Shown here one piece after another: positions 10,540 through 19,911 of a stretch of DNA of 64,000 bases (position 1 is the first letter of the stretch; the number at the start of each line of letters is the position of its first letter). The DNA is from Sorghum bicolor. Lineage: Eukaryota > Streptophyta > Magnoliopsida > Poales > Poaceae. The stretch lies in NCBI RefSeq assembly GCF_000003195.3, contig NC_012871.2, positions 21,830,658 to 21,894,657 on the forward strand, written 5' to 3'. Made by a program: the position numbers and the translations under genes. Below the pieces are notes generated by a model, which was given only the letters and a program-made list of their open reading frames with translations, ran no database searches and was not told the origin of the DNA.

Positions 10540-13027
10540 TCATATTGGCCGATGTGACTTTCTTCAAAGGAATAGCTTCAACCCATTTAGTGAAATAATC
10601 GGTGGCAACTAGAATAAACTTATGCCCCTTGCTAGATGGTGGATAAATCTGGCCGATCAAATCAATAGCCCATCCTCGGAACGACCAAGGCTTTATAATA
10701 GGATTCATAGCCGACGTAGGCGCCCTTTGAATATTACCAAACTTTTGACATCCTTGACACCCTTTGAAATATTTAAAGCAATCCTCAAGTATAGTCGGCC
10801 AATAATATCTATTCCTCCTAATCATCCACTTCATCTTGAAAGCCGACTGATGTGCTCCACATACCCCTTCATGGATTTCTCCCGTCAAACTTCTAGCTTC
10901 ATCATCACCCAAGCATCGGAGAAGAATCCCATCAATAGTTCGGTAGTACAATTCATCTTCGAGGAGCACATACTTGGTGGCTTGAAACCGAACTCGCCTT
11001 TCAACTCTCTTAGATGGATCTTTCAAGTAATCAATGATTTCTTTTCTCCAATCATCGGCACCAATTGCCGATATTGCATCAATCATAGGCTGATATCCCG
11101 AGGCATGCTGAGCCAACCGATTAGCCTCTTCATTATGCAATCGAGAAACATACTCTAATCGGAAATCCTTGAATTCCTTCAACAATTGCATACTCCACTC
11201 GTAATAAGTTATGAGAACTTCACTTCGGCATTCATAACTTCCAGCCAATTGATTTATAACCAACATAGAATCTCCGAAGACCTCAACGGCATCAGCACGA
11301 ACTTCCCTTAATAATTCCAATCCCTTTATCAAAGCTTGATACTCAGCCTGATTATTCGTCGACGTGGCAACAATCGGCAAGGAAAACTCATACTTCCTCC
11401 CCCGAGGGGAAATTAATACTATGCCGATTCCTGCCCCCCGGTCACATGTAGATCCATCAAAGAACAGCGTCCAAGGTACAATTTCCAAAGCCTCCACTGT
11501 ACCGCAATGTTGAGTTACAAAATCGGCCATAATCTGCCCTTTAATTGCCTTAGCCGATTCATAACGCAGATCGAACTCCGATAGTGCCAAAATCCATTTA
11601 CCGATCCTGCAACTCATAATCGGCATGGACAGCATGTACCGGACCACATCATCCTTGCAAATAATAGTCCATTCGGCCGATAACAAGTAGTGCCTTAACT
11701 TAACACAAGAGAAATATAAGCACAAGCACAGTTTCTCAATAGCCGAATACCTGGTCTCAGCATCAATCAACCTCCTGCTTAAATAATAAATTACATGCAC
11801 CTTCCCTTCAAACTCTTGAATTAAAGCCGAACCGATGACCATCCCATCGGTAGACAAATACAGTCTGAAGGGCTTCCCCTGCTGAGGTGGAATTAGAACT
11901 GGAGGGTTCACTAAATAATTCTTGATTTCATCCAGAGCCAACTGTTGTTCCTTCCCCCAAACAAACTCTTGATCGGCTTTTAGCTTAAGAAGAGGACTGA
12001 AAGCACGAATTTTACCAGACAAATTAGATATAAACCTTCTGATAAAATTTACCTTGCCGATCAAGGACTGGAGTTCGGTCTTGTTGGTAGGGGCCACTAT
12101 CTTATTGATGGCATTAATAGATCTTTGACTGATTTCAATCCCCCGTTGGTGCACCATGAAACCAAGAAACTGTCCTACCGATACACCAAATGCACACTTA
12201 TTGGGATTCATTTTCAAACCATGCTTCCTCATGCATTCCAACACCTTTCGCAAACCGGCAAGATGCTTTGTAAAATCTCCAGACTTAACCACCACGTCAT
12301 CAATATAAATCTCCACCAGCTCGCCGATGAACTCATGAAATATAAAATTCATGGCCCTTTGATAAGTAGCACCAGCATTCTTTAAGCCAAAGGTCATGAC
12401 TATCCATTCAAACAATCCAACATGACCAGGGCACCTGAACGCGGTCTTTGGAATATCTTCTTCAGCCATGAATATTTGATTGTATCCTGCATTACCATCC
12501 ATAAAGCTAATAATCCGATGCCCAGCCGCAGCGTCGACTAGTAGATCGGCAACTGGCATTGGGTATCCATCCATCGGTGTAGCTTTATTGAGATTCCTAA
12601 AATCAATGCAGACCCGAAGCTTCCCATTCTTCTTATAGACCGGAACAACATTGGAAATCCACTCGGCATACCAACATTGCCGAATAAATTTGGCTTCAAT
12701 AAGTTTGGTTATTTTGGCCTTGATGTTAGGAAGAATATTAGGATTACATCGGCGAGCTGGCTGCTGATGTGGCCGAAATCCAGACTTGATAGGCAACCGA
12801 TGCTCAACAATTGATCGGTCCAAACCAGGCATCTCAGTATAATCCCAAGCAAAGCAATCTTTATATTCCTTTAATAAATCAATTAACTGTTGCTTACACT
12901 CAGAATCTAACTTAGCACTAATAAAAGTGGGTCTAGGCTTATCACCACTACCTATATCTACTTCTACTAGATCATCGGCCGATGTGAATCCCTGGCCTAA
13001 CTTTCCATCATCGGCGAACCTATCCAT
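10445..13027 (-). CDS. Element B pol: reverse transcriptase, two RNase H domains, integrase N-terminus
   Basis: The 860-codon frame carries reverse transcriptase with FMDG at about 173-176 and the active site YIDD at 241-244, both intact. The RT-linked RNase H follows (around 385-490). A second, Tat-type RNase H begins at LFFDGST (about 521) with QAEYQAL and FGDSMLV motifs. The integrase zinc finger (HEGVCGAH, then CQGCQ) spans about 719-761, and the first integrase Asp lies in WAIDLIGQ. Two RNase H domains in tandem are diagnostic of the Tat lineage. The start at 13027 is where the upstream protease frame ends after a T run, so it probably is a frameshift junction and not a true start. The protein would be made as part of a polyprotein in cytoplasmic particles. 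Confidence 0.92.
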   Translation of the reverse strand: MDRFADDGKLGQGFTSADDLVEVDIGSGDKPRPTFISAKLDSECKQQLIDLLKEYKDCFAWDYTEMPGLDRSIVEHRLPIKSGFRPHQQPARRCNPNILPNIKAKITKLIEAKFIRQCWYAEWISNVVPVYKKNGKLRVCIDFRNLNKATPMDGYPMPVADLLVDAAAGHRIISFMDGNAGYNQIFMAEEDIPKTAFRCPGHVGLFEWIVMTFGLKNAGATYQRAMNFIFHEFIGELVEIYIDDVVVKSGDFTKHLAGLRKVLECMRKHGLKMNPNKCAFGVSVGQFLGFMVHQRGIEISQRSINAINKIVAPTNKTELQSLIGKVNFIRRFISNLSGKIRAFSPLLKLKADQEFVWGKEQQLALDEIKNYLVNPPVLIPPQQGKPFRLYLSTDGMVIGSALIQEFEGKVHVIYYLSRRLIDAETRYSAIEKLCLCLYFSCVKLRHYLLSAEWTIICKDDVVRYMLSMPIMSCRIGKWILALSEFDLRYESAKAIKGQIMADFVTQHCGTVEALEIVPWTLFFDGSTCDRGAGIGIVLISPRGRKYEFSLPIVATSTNNQAEYQALIKGLELLREVRADAVEVFGDSMLVINQLAGSYECRSEVLITYYEWSMQLLKEFKDFRLEYVSRLHNEEANRLAQHASGYQPMIDAISAIGADDWRKEIIDYLKDPSKRVERRVRFQATKYVLLEDELYYRTIDGILLRCLGDDEARSLTGEIHEGVCGAHQSAFKMKWMIRRNRYYWPTILEDCFKYFKGCQGCQKFGNIQRAPTSAMNPIIKPWSFRGWAIDLIGQIYPPSSKGHKFILVATDYFTKWVEAIPLKKVTSANMIGFCERAHHLPIWDSSNNYYRSRHYVHIRGV

Positions 13028-13347
13028 TAAAAACCTTCGTCAGAACCGACTGCTTGGATCGGTGGAATCTCGTAATCGGCAACCTTGAGAAAATCCTTTT
13101 CCCAAATTACTCCTGAAATACACCTAGTCCTTTCATAGGTGTCTGCCTCCGCCGATGCGATGACATAAGAAGAATCTCCTGGGACAATTTCAATCTTGTC
13201 ACCTACCCACTGGACCAAGCATTGGTGCACTGTAGACGGGATGCAACAATTAGCATGAATCCAATCTCTTCCCAACAGTAAGTTGTAAGCACCCTTTCCA
13301 CTGATCATGAAGAAGGTTCTCGGCAAGGTTTTGCTGCCGATGGTCAA
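13027..13347 (-). pseudogene. Element B C-terminal protease segment
   Basis: This 106-codon frame continues the protease with LLLGRDWIH, the usual C-terminal motif of Ty3/gypsy retropepsins. One-base changes bound it on both sides. A G run near 13365 separates it from the catalytic loop, and a T run near 13029 separates it from RT. Both lie in homopolymers. Confidence 0.8.
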
Positions 13348-13349
13348 CT

Positions 13350-14330
13350 CTACACATATTGCCCCTTGACCGGAGACACATTCCCCTCAAAGTCTTTAAG
13401 CATCATATCGGTTTTGGTCAAATCATGATCCCCTTTCCCAAGCTTCCGATACACTGCATATGGCATGATATTAATAGCGGCTCCACCATCAACCAGAATC
13501 TTGGTCATTGGTTGACCATCCACTTTTCCTTTAACAAACAGGGCTTTGAGGTGCTGTCTTTCATCATCGGCAGGTTTCTCGAAGATGGCCGTCATCGGAT
13601 CCAGAGCCAGTTGAGCTATTTGGTCAGAGAATTCCACCTCATCATCACTGGACGGTGCAAGGAACTCCATCGGCAACATAAAAACCATGTTAATATCTGC
13701 CGATGGACCCTTCCCCTTAGGATCTGACTGTTGCTGATCCCCAGCCTGTCCGGAATTTTCTCCCCTGCTCAATTCTTCTCGCCTTTCGCGCTGCAGCCTT
13801 CTTTTCTGTGTCCTGGTTAACCCCTCTGGACACCAGGGAGGAAGTTGCTGCTGCCTTACCGATGGGCGATGATTTTCTCCTGACTCCATTCGGTAAGTGT
13901 TGGCATCTCGGCAGAAGATGAACTCATCGGGAACTCGCGCATTAGCCATCTCTTCGAGTTCTTCCTGGTTCCTGGGAAAATAATGAACACGATCGCCAAG
14001 CCTGTCGTGCACGCTGAGCGTGCCCCCCAGCCGATCGTGAACGGACGCTCTTCCTCTAATCGGCCCATTAGATCGCCGATTGTCGTTGTGATAGCGCCGA
14101 TCGGATCTATCATACCGATCATAACCGTTGCACTCAGGGCAATCCCTGACAGTAGGAAGCTTGATATTTTCCTCCCAACAGTGAATGAAGAATGGGCAAT
14201 TCCAGTGATCCCTGTGCCGATTCCATTCCTGACGGCGTCTTTCTTCTTCCCGACGATAATCCTCTTGCTGGCGTCGGTACCGATCTTCACGTTGCTGCCA
14301 ACTCTCCCGAGGCCTCCTGTGAGTTATCAC
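13350..14330 (-). pseudogene. Element B gag C-terminus and protease active site
   Basis: The frame begins with an Arg/Glu/Gln-rich stretch (many RRQEE-type motifs) and then a Cys/His cluster, CPFF-IHCWE with CPECN. This resembles a nucleic-acid-binding knuckle. Near its end it carries the protease loop ILVDGGAAINIMPY, the D-G-G form usual in Tat elements. It terminates early at 13350 because of a one-base shift in a G run; the protease continues in the next frame. Gag coats the RNA, and protease cleaves the polyprotein. Confidence 0.85.
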
Positions 14331-14603
14331 AATACCAGATCGGGGAGGCCTTCCTGAGTTAGCTCCCTCCTAGACCAAGCCTTTCCCTTTGGCATCGGCA
14401 GTAGTGATCTGATGTTGAGGATCCACCGATGCACTTCTTTCAGCTGCTTCCGACGTCAAGACCTTGGCCTTTCCTTAGCATCCAACATGTTCGCTAGGAA
14501 AGGATGTTGGTCAATCTTCATCGGCTTCTGGGTCTTGGAACTGTCAAATTTGATTCTACCAGACCCTATAGCCGATTGCAGCTGCTGTCTGGAAACCTTG
14601 CAC

Positions 14604-15563
14604 TCATTTCTTGTCATGAGAAGTTGCATTGTGCCACTTGCAATATTTCATTCTCTTTAATTCTTCAGCCGATGGGATCACGTGATTAGGAGACAGTTTG
14701 ATCTGACCTTCCTGAAGTAGAAAGTCAAATATCCTATCGGCCTTAGCGGTGTCAAACGCGAACTTCTCTGGCTCTTTATGTCCAAAAGGACAAGACATCA
14801 GCTTCTTATTTTTCACCCATTCAGCCAGGCCGATGACTGGTTCTTCATCAGAGTCTGAGCTTGCCGCTTCATCCACAAATGATACCTTTTTATTCCATGC
14901 TCTCTTGGGTTCAAACGGCTTGATGTCTTGATTAGAGATTCTCTGCACCAGATGACTTAAGCTTTCAAACTCCTGAGATGCATATTTGTCTCTTATGTGC
15001 GGTAACAAACCCTGGAAAGCCAAATTGGCTAGTTGCCGATCATCCAGAACCACGCTATAGCATTTGTTCTTGACCTCCCGTATCCTCTGCACAAAACTCT
15101 CAACCGATTCATCATTGCGTTGCCTTAACTTGACCAAATCAATGATCTTCTTCTCATGGACCCCAGAAAAGAAGTATTTGTGGAATTGTTTCTCCAAATC
15201 GGCCCAAGTAATCACTGAGTTGGGAGGTAGTGATATAAACCAGGTGAAAGCCGATCCAGACAACAATGACAAGAATAAGCGAAGCCTTAACTCATCCCTG
15301 TTACCAGCTTCCCCGCATTGAATGTTGAACCTATTGACGTGCTCCATGGTTGATGTGTCATCCTGCCCAGAAAACTTAGTAAAATCTGGTACCTTGTACT
15401 GATGTGGAAGCGGGATCAAATCATATGCGGGAGGATACGGTGTCCGATAAGAGTAAGTGTTGACTTTGGGCTTTATCCCGAATTGGTCTCTCATTACTTC
15501 AGCAATCTTATCGGCCCAATAAGCATCGGCATCTTGCCGATGAGGTGGTTGTGGATCCGGCAC
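14604..15563 (-). pseudogene. Element B gag, retrotransposon gag domain
   Basis: The 319-codon frame matches the plant retrotransposon gag domain: YKVPDFTKFSG, an AFTWFISLP motif, WADLEKQFHKYFF and VESFVQRIREVKNKC are typical capsid-region signatures. It ends at KYCKWHNATSHDKK where homologues continue into a zinc-knuckle-like Cys motif. An extra A in an A run near 14606-14625 explains the early end. The upstream N-terminal part lies in another frame at 16115-16672. Confidence 0.87.
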
Positions 15564-16114
15564 CTACTGGTAAGCTTCCATGTGTCTGTGCGGCACACGA
15601 TCTGCATGAAACATTGGATTAATCATTTGGCCCCCAATCTGCGGACCACCAAGCTGTTGCCCGCCAATCTGCTGCCTGAGATTCATTGGCTGGATGAGGA
15701 TCCCCTGATTCTGGAACCCAGGATAGATCTATCCTTGCTGAAACCCGATAGCTTGATGACTCTGTTGGGGCGTTTGCGGAAAGACTTGCTGCCCAAGCCA
15801 TCCATTATTAGCATTCATCGGCATAGGTCCTGCCGATGACTGATAATTGGCATTATCATTGAATTGACATACCCAGGTTGAGTCATAGACCTCTGTTGCA
15901 TCAGCATTGAGTCTGCCGATGCGTTAGGCATCTGGAACGTTGGAGCTTGAGAATTCCCAGTATAAGGTCATGCAGTAGTAGTTGTGGTGTACTGGGGACT
16001 TTGGTTCATCGGCATATTAGGAGGTGTCGATGCCATAGGAGCCTTGCCTCTCATGTCAGTTGCCTGAGATGTGCCAGGTGTCTTCAAATATTCCGGGGGC
16101 ATACCATAACCCCA

Positions 16115-16672
16115 TCAATTGGGAGGAGGAACTGGTCCTAACATTGCCGATGCCAATAGATCTGTGGCGAGTTTGATCTGCTCATCTGAACTTGGTGGAT
16201 TAGTTGTCATCGGCATGGATTGTGCATTAGTGACTCCCAACGTACTTGGAGGAACGGTAGTCTGTATTCCCGCAGCGGCTGTAGCAGCTGGTGGAGCTGT
16301 AACCACCGGTGATCCTGGCTGATGATGAGAGGGGCCCACATAATCTGGTGGTATTTGTCCTTCCTTGAAAGTTCTTGCCACGGCATTGAAAACCGTATTA
16401 GACAGTACACCAGCTTGGTTGATCAAAGCACGGTTGATAGCGCTGTCAACCATCTCTTGAAGTTTGCCAGGATTGGCTTCAAAAGTAACCTGCTGAGGTG
16501 CCGGCAGTGCATCCTTCTGAATCACCTCACCACTCCTGTTCATGTTGAAGGACCTCAGGCATTGCTGCTTGTAATCCTCCATGGCTTTAGCAATGGCTTG
16601 CTTCTGCTCATCCTTGAGATTGGCTTCCGTCACGGGGATAACGTTCTCCTGATCAAACTCAGAAGTCGACAT
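16115..16672 (-). pseudogene. Element B gag N-terminal region
   Basis: The first ATG after the primer-binding site is at 16672 and opens MSTSEFDQENVIPV. The sequence is rich in Gln, Pro, Ala and Thr, with a helical Lys/Glu-rich start. It ends at a TGA (16115-16117) where the same frame continues with WGYGMPPEYL, so the stop probably replaced a Trp codon. This is a fast-evolving leader of gag with no known catalytic role. Between 16114 and 15564 the gag linker is Met/Gln/Pro-rich and frameshifted. Confidence 0.75.
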
Positions 16673-16693
16673 GTTGATCTTGATCTTGAATCT

Positions 16694-16711
16694 GTCCCAC
16701 CGGGCGTGCCA
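16694..16711 (-). other. Element B primer-binding site
   Basis: The minus strand reads TGGCACGCCCGGTGGGAC, seven bases inside the 5' LTR. It starts with TGG, as expected for complementarity to a tRNA 3' end (CCA). The tRNA identity was not checked. Confidence 0.75.
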
Positions 16712-16718
16712 AAAGATG

Positions 16719-17417
16719 TGTTGGTGCAAAAGCTGATCTGCAAACACAAAGGGCTAATACTCGATTCAAACATTAAGGCGTGCCAGCCGATTTGACCTTA
16801 CTATCGGCAAAGGTGGTAACTCGAATACTTTGGTCCCGACAACAGCGATGCTCCCGGATGTCACGGCCAAGAGGTATTCACACGGAACTTGAGAATACGC
16901 CGAGCTTAAGTCGACGAATTCCTAAGAACTCGTAATGAAAAAGGAAAAAAGTATGACGAAGTCGTCGAAAAAGTAGATGCTTGGAATATGAGTAAAAACG
17001 TGTGTTTGATTGATTGATAGATGTCATTACAAGGCCCTAGGGTCTACATTTATACCCTGCTCAAAGAGCTACAACCATACACGACTAGAATTCAAATTCC
17101 AAATTTAAACAGAATCCGTGTACAAAACGATCTAAATAACTAAGGAAAACGAAAAACTATCCTTTCGTGACAAACCAGAACACACCCACCAGCCGATCGG
17201 TAACTTCCAGACTCTCCCTTCGTACCATCGGCAGACTCCTTCATTATAGCCATCGGCACAAACACATCATCACCTATGGACTTGGTCACGTTCAACCATC
17301 CTTCCATCGGCAACCATCTTCTTCGGCAATTCACCCTGTAGATCAAGCACCACCGTCTTATCTTGCCGATCTACACTTTACCGATCATGGACACGTGCCC
17401 AAAAAACGGTGTCAACA
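16719..17417 (-). repeat. Element B 5' LTR
   Basis: This 699-bp LTR is the promoter copy for minus-strand transcription. It matches 2408-3106 without indels. GAAGT at 17418-17422 is the right copy of the target duplication. Confidence 0.95.
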
Positions 17418-18743
17418 GAAGTCGACCAGGGCTTGAGACTTGACGGTAGTGCAACTCTGGAAGTCCAAAGAGAATGGACATAATTCCATGGCCCACTTTA
17501 CAATTCTGCCATTGGCGTCCTTGTTGCGCAGAATGTCCCCCAACAGAAAACTTGTAGTTACTAAAACTCGATGGCCATCGAAATAGTGCTTTAGCTTTCT
17601 TGAGATGATTAAGATGGCATAGATTAACTTTTGTATCTGGGGATACCTGGTCTTGGATTCGTTTAGGACTTCGCTTATAAAGTATACTGGTCTTTGGACT
17701 TTGTAGACGTGGCCTGGTTCATCCCGCTCTACCACGAGCACCGTAGAGATGACCCGATCATTTGCTGCTATATAAAGAAACGGGTCCTCGTTAGGTTGAC
17801 GCGCGGTGAGGACGGGTGGTGAGGTGAGGAAAACTTTGAGCTAGGCGAATGCGACGTTGGCCTCTTCTGTCCAGGAGAATTTCTCGAATGCCTTTAGCGG
17901 CTTGAAGAAAGGAAGCCATTTTTCTCCCAACCTAGAGATAAACCGGCTGAGAGCAGCTATGCACCCCGTGAGTTTTTGAGCGTCTTTAACGTTTCTAGGA
18001 GGTCGCATATCGAGCACCGCCTTAACTTTTGAAGGGTTTGGCCGTATGCCGTCGCGGCTGACGACGTTGCCGAGCAGTATACCGGAGGGGACCCCAAATA
18101 TGCATTTTTTGGGGTTAAGCTTCCACTTGTACTTGTTTAGCGCTTTAAATGTACGGTCTAAGTTGTCAATCAGAGTGCAGGCGTCCCTGGTTTTGACAAC
18201 AACATTATCGACGTAAGCCTCGACAAGGTCGTCGCGTATCTCGTCGTGGAGGCACTGCTGAATGGCTCATTGATAAGTGGATCCAGCGTTTTTTAGTCCG
18301 AAAGACATGGTGGTGTAGCAGTATGCACCGAAGGGAGTGATGAAGGAGGTTTTAATCTGGTCGTCTTCTTTTAACGAGATCTGGTGATAACCAGAGTAGC
18401 AGTCGAGAAAAGATAGTAGTTCGCATCCGGCCGTTGAGTCGACCACCTCATCTATACAGGGAAGACCAAAAGGATCTTTAGGACAGTGTTTGTTGAGATC
18501 GGTGTAATCAACGCACATTCTCCAATCATTATTCTTTTTTCTTACAAGGACCGGATTAGCGAGCCAATCGGGGTGATATACTTCTTTAATAAACCCGGCT
18601 GCTAAAATCCGTGTGATCTCTGTCCTAATAGCCTCCTTTTTGTCACGAGCGAACCGTCGTAGCTTTTGCTTGATAGGTCTTGCAGTCTTCGAGACGTTTA
18701 AGGAGTGCTTGATCAGGTTTCGTGGGACGCCGGGCATGTCCAC
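17418..18743 (-). pseudogene. Element A reverse transcriptase and RT-linked RNase H, inactive
   Basis: The minus strand encodes DWRMCVDYTDLNKHCPKD, FLDCYSGYHQI and FGLKNAGSTYQ, all classic Ty3/gypsy RT motifs. The RT-linked RNase H and its tether follow down to SQALVDF at the edge of element B. The RT active site reads YVDN instead of YVDD (about 18208-18219), so the second catalytic Asp is lost. Stops at 18267-18269 and near 17840 interrupt an otherwise continuous frame. The protein would have copied element RNA into DNA; this copy cannot. Confidence 0.88.
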
Positions 18744-18800
18744 AGGTTTCCATGCGAAAACACTTACGTTGTCCCTTAGAAACCTGACGAGCGTGTCTTC

Positions 18801-19424
18801 CTATTTGGGATCCAGATTGGCTTCGATGAGAGTCGTCTTCTCTGGGCTGCCGTCGACCAGCTGGACTTCCTTGTGCTCCTTGGACTTGGTGTTTTTCCTT
18901 GGCGTCTCTTCCTCGGGTAGCTTGAGCTGGTCAGAAGAGATTTGAGTTGCTTGTGTTACTATTTCTACCATGCGAATCGAGAGGTCGATTGCCTCGGTGA
19001 TTTTGAAGCTTTCCTCTTCGCAGGTGTATACTGTGTAGACGTTGCCTCTGACGGTCAGGACACCCTTCTCGGTCGGCATCTCAAGGACCAGGTATGAGTA
19101 GTGCGGAACTGTCATGAACTTGGTAAGCGAGGGACAGCCTAGAATTGTGTGGTAGGTCCCGTCGAAGTCGGCGACTACGAAGTTGACAAACTCTGTGCGG
19201 AAATGGTCCGGCGTTCCAAATTGGACGGGCAGCGTTATCTGGCCGAGGGGTACTGAACTTTGACCCGACAAGACGCCCCAGAACTGAGCATCATATGGTT
19301 TCAGCTGTGCCGGAGTTAGCTTGAGAGCAGGCAGGCTGTTGCGAAACAGGATGTTGATGGAGCTACCCCCGTCGACGAGCACGCGTTTGAACCTGACGCT
19401 GTTGATGCACGGGTCCAGGATCAA
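18801..19424 (-). pseudogene. Element A protease region
   Basis: The frame holds the retropepsin loop RVLVDGGSSINILF about 15 residues in, and the region TILGCPSLTKFM about 95 residues later, matching the ILGRP-type motif of the family. The loop is the D-G-G form used by Tat elements. It lies in frame with the downstream RT. A one-base shift near 19425-19500 separates it from gag. Confidence 0.82.
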
Positions 19425-19911
19425 CGGGAAACGCCCTGGTTTTGTGATGGCAGCCCACTGATCCTGTCTGTTGAAGGAAATCTCTCGGTGCGACCAGGGA
19501 GGGAATTTAGGTCGACGATCAAACCATCGGCGCTATCCACATTGAGACAAGCCCTCTTCAAGAGCTTTCTTTCTCGCTTTGACTCGATGGAGACTTTGCC
19601 TACAAAGATGGAGTGTACCACGTCAGTGGGACTGACATATTGGTCCCGTGGATCCCTATCTTGGTCATCATCGTCATCTTCCTGACTGCGTTTGTCTTGT
19701 TTTCCGTTTTTCTTGGCGGCATCTCCCTGAGCTGCCCGCTGTGTGTAGATGCTTTTGAGGACACGGTATTTTTCCATCGTGTGATTGGACTTGGGATGTA
19801 GTTGGCATGGTCCTTTCAGCGTCTTATTGTAGTGCCTCCATTTGTTGAGTGCTAGGCGTAGGAAATCAAGCATTTGAATCTCTCTATGGAGTTGCTTAGC
19901 TATAATCACCG
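19421..19911 (-). pseudogene. Element A gag C-terminal fragment
   Basis: The fragment contains CQLHPKSNHTMEKYRVLKS, similar to the histidine/cysteine region after the gag domain in RIRE2-like elements, then a highly acidic stretch (EDDDDDQDRD). The main gag domain, which should precede it, is missing: sequence above 19911 is unrelated. This marks the truncated right end of element A. Confidence 0.75.

Larger units (their letters stand above)
2408..17417 (-). mobile_element. Element B: complete 15,010-bp Tat-lineage Ty3/gypsy retrotransposon (Grande-like layout)
   Basis: Two 699-bp direct LTRs (2408-3106 and 16719-17417), each starting TGTTGG and ending CAACA, bound the element. The 5-bp duplication GAAGT lies at 2403-2407 and 17418-17422. 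A primer-binding site lies seven bases inside the right LTR and a polypurine tract abuts the left LTR, so transcription runs on the minus strand. Gag (16672-14604), zinc-knuckle and protease (14330-13027) and RT, RNase H, second RNase H and integrase (13027-9793) follow in order. An antisense spliced gene fills the space between integrase and the 3' LTR, as known for Grande and other Tat elements. I counted about 15 mismatches and no indel between the LTRs, which points to a recent insertion. Confidence 0.95.
366..19911 (-). mobile_element. Element A: decayed RIRE2-like (Tat lineage) Ty3/gypsy retrotransposon, split by element B
   Basis: Reading down the minus strand gives the end of gag (19909-19421), protease (19424-18801), reverse transcriptase (18743 to 17418), then element B with its GAAGT duplication, then the Tat-type second RNase H (2402-2064) and integrase (1724-621). 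The coding frame is the same on both sides of element B, so this was one pol gene. No LTR could be found at either end. The left end meets an unrelated protease fragment near 366, and the right end breaks in mid-gag near 19911. The element is therefore truncated on both sides. Frameshifts, nonsense codons and catalytic-site changes show it is long dead. Confidence 0.85.
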
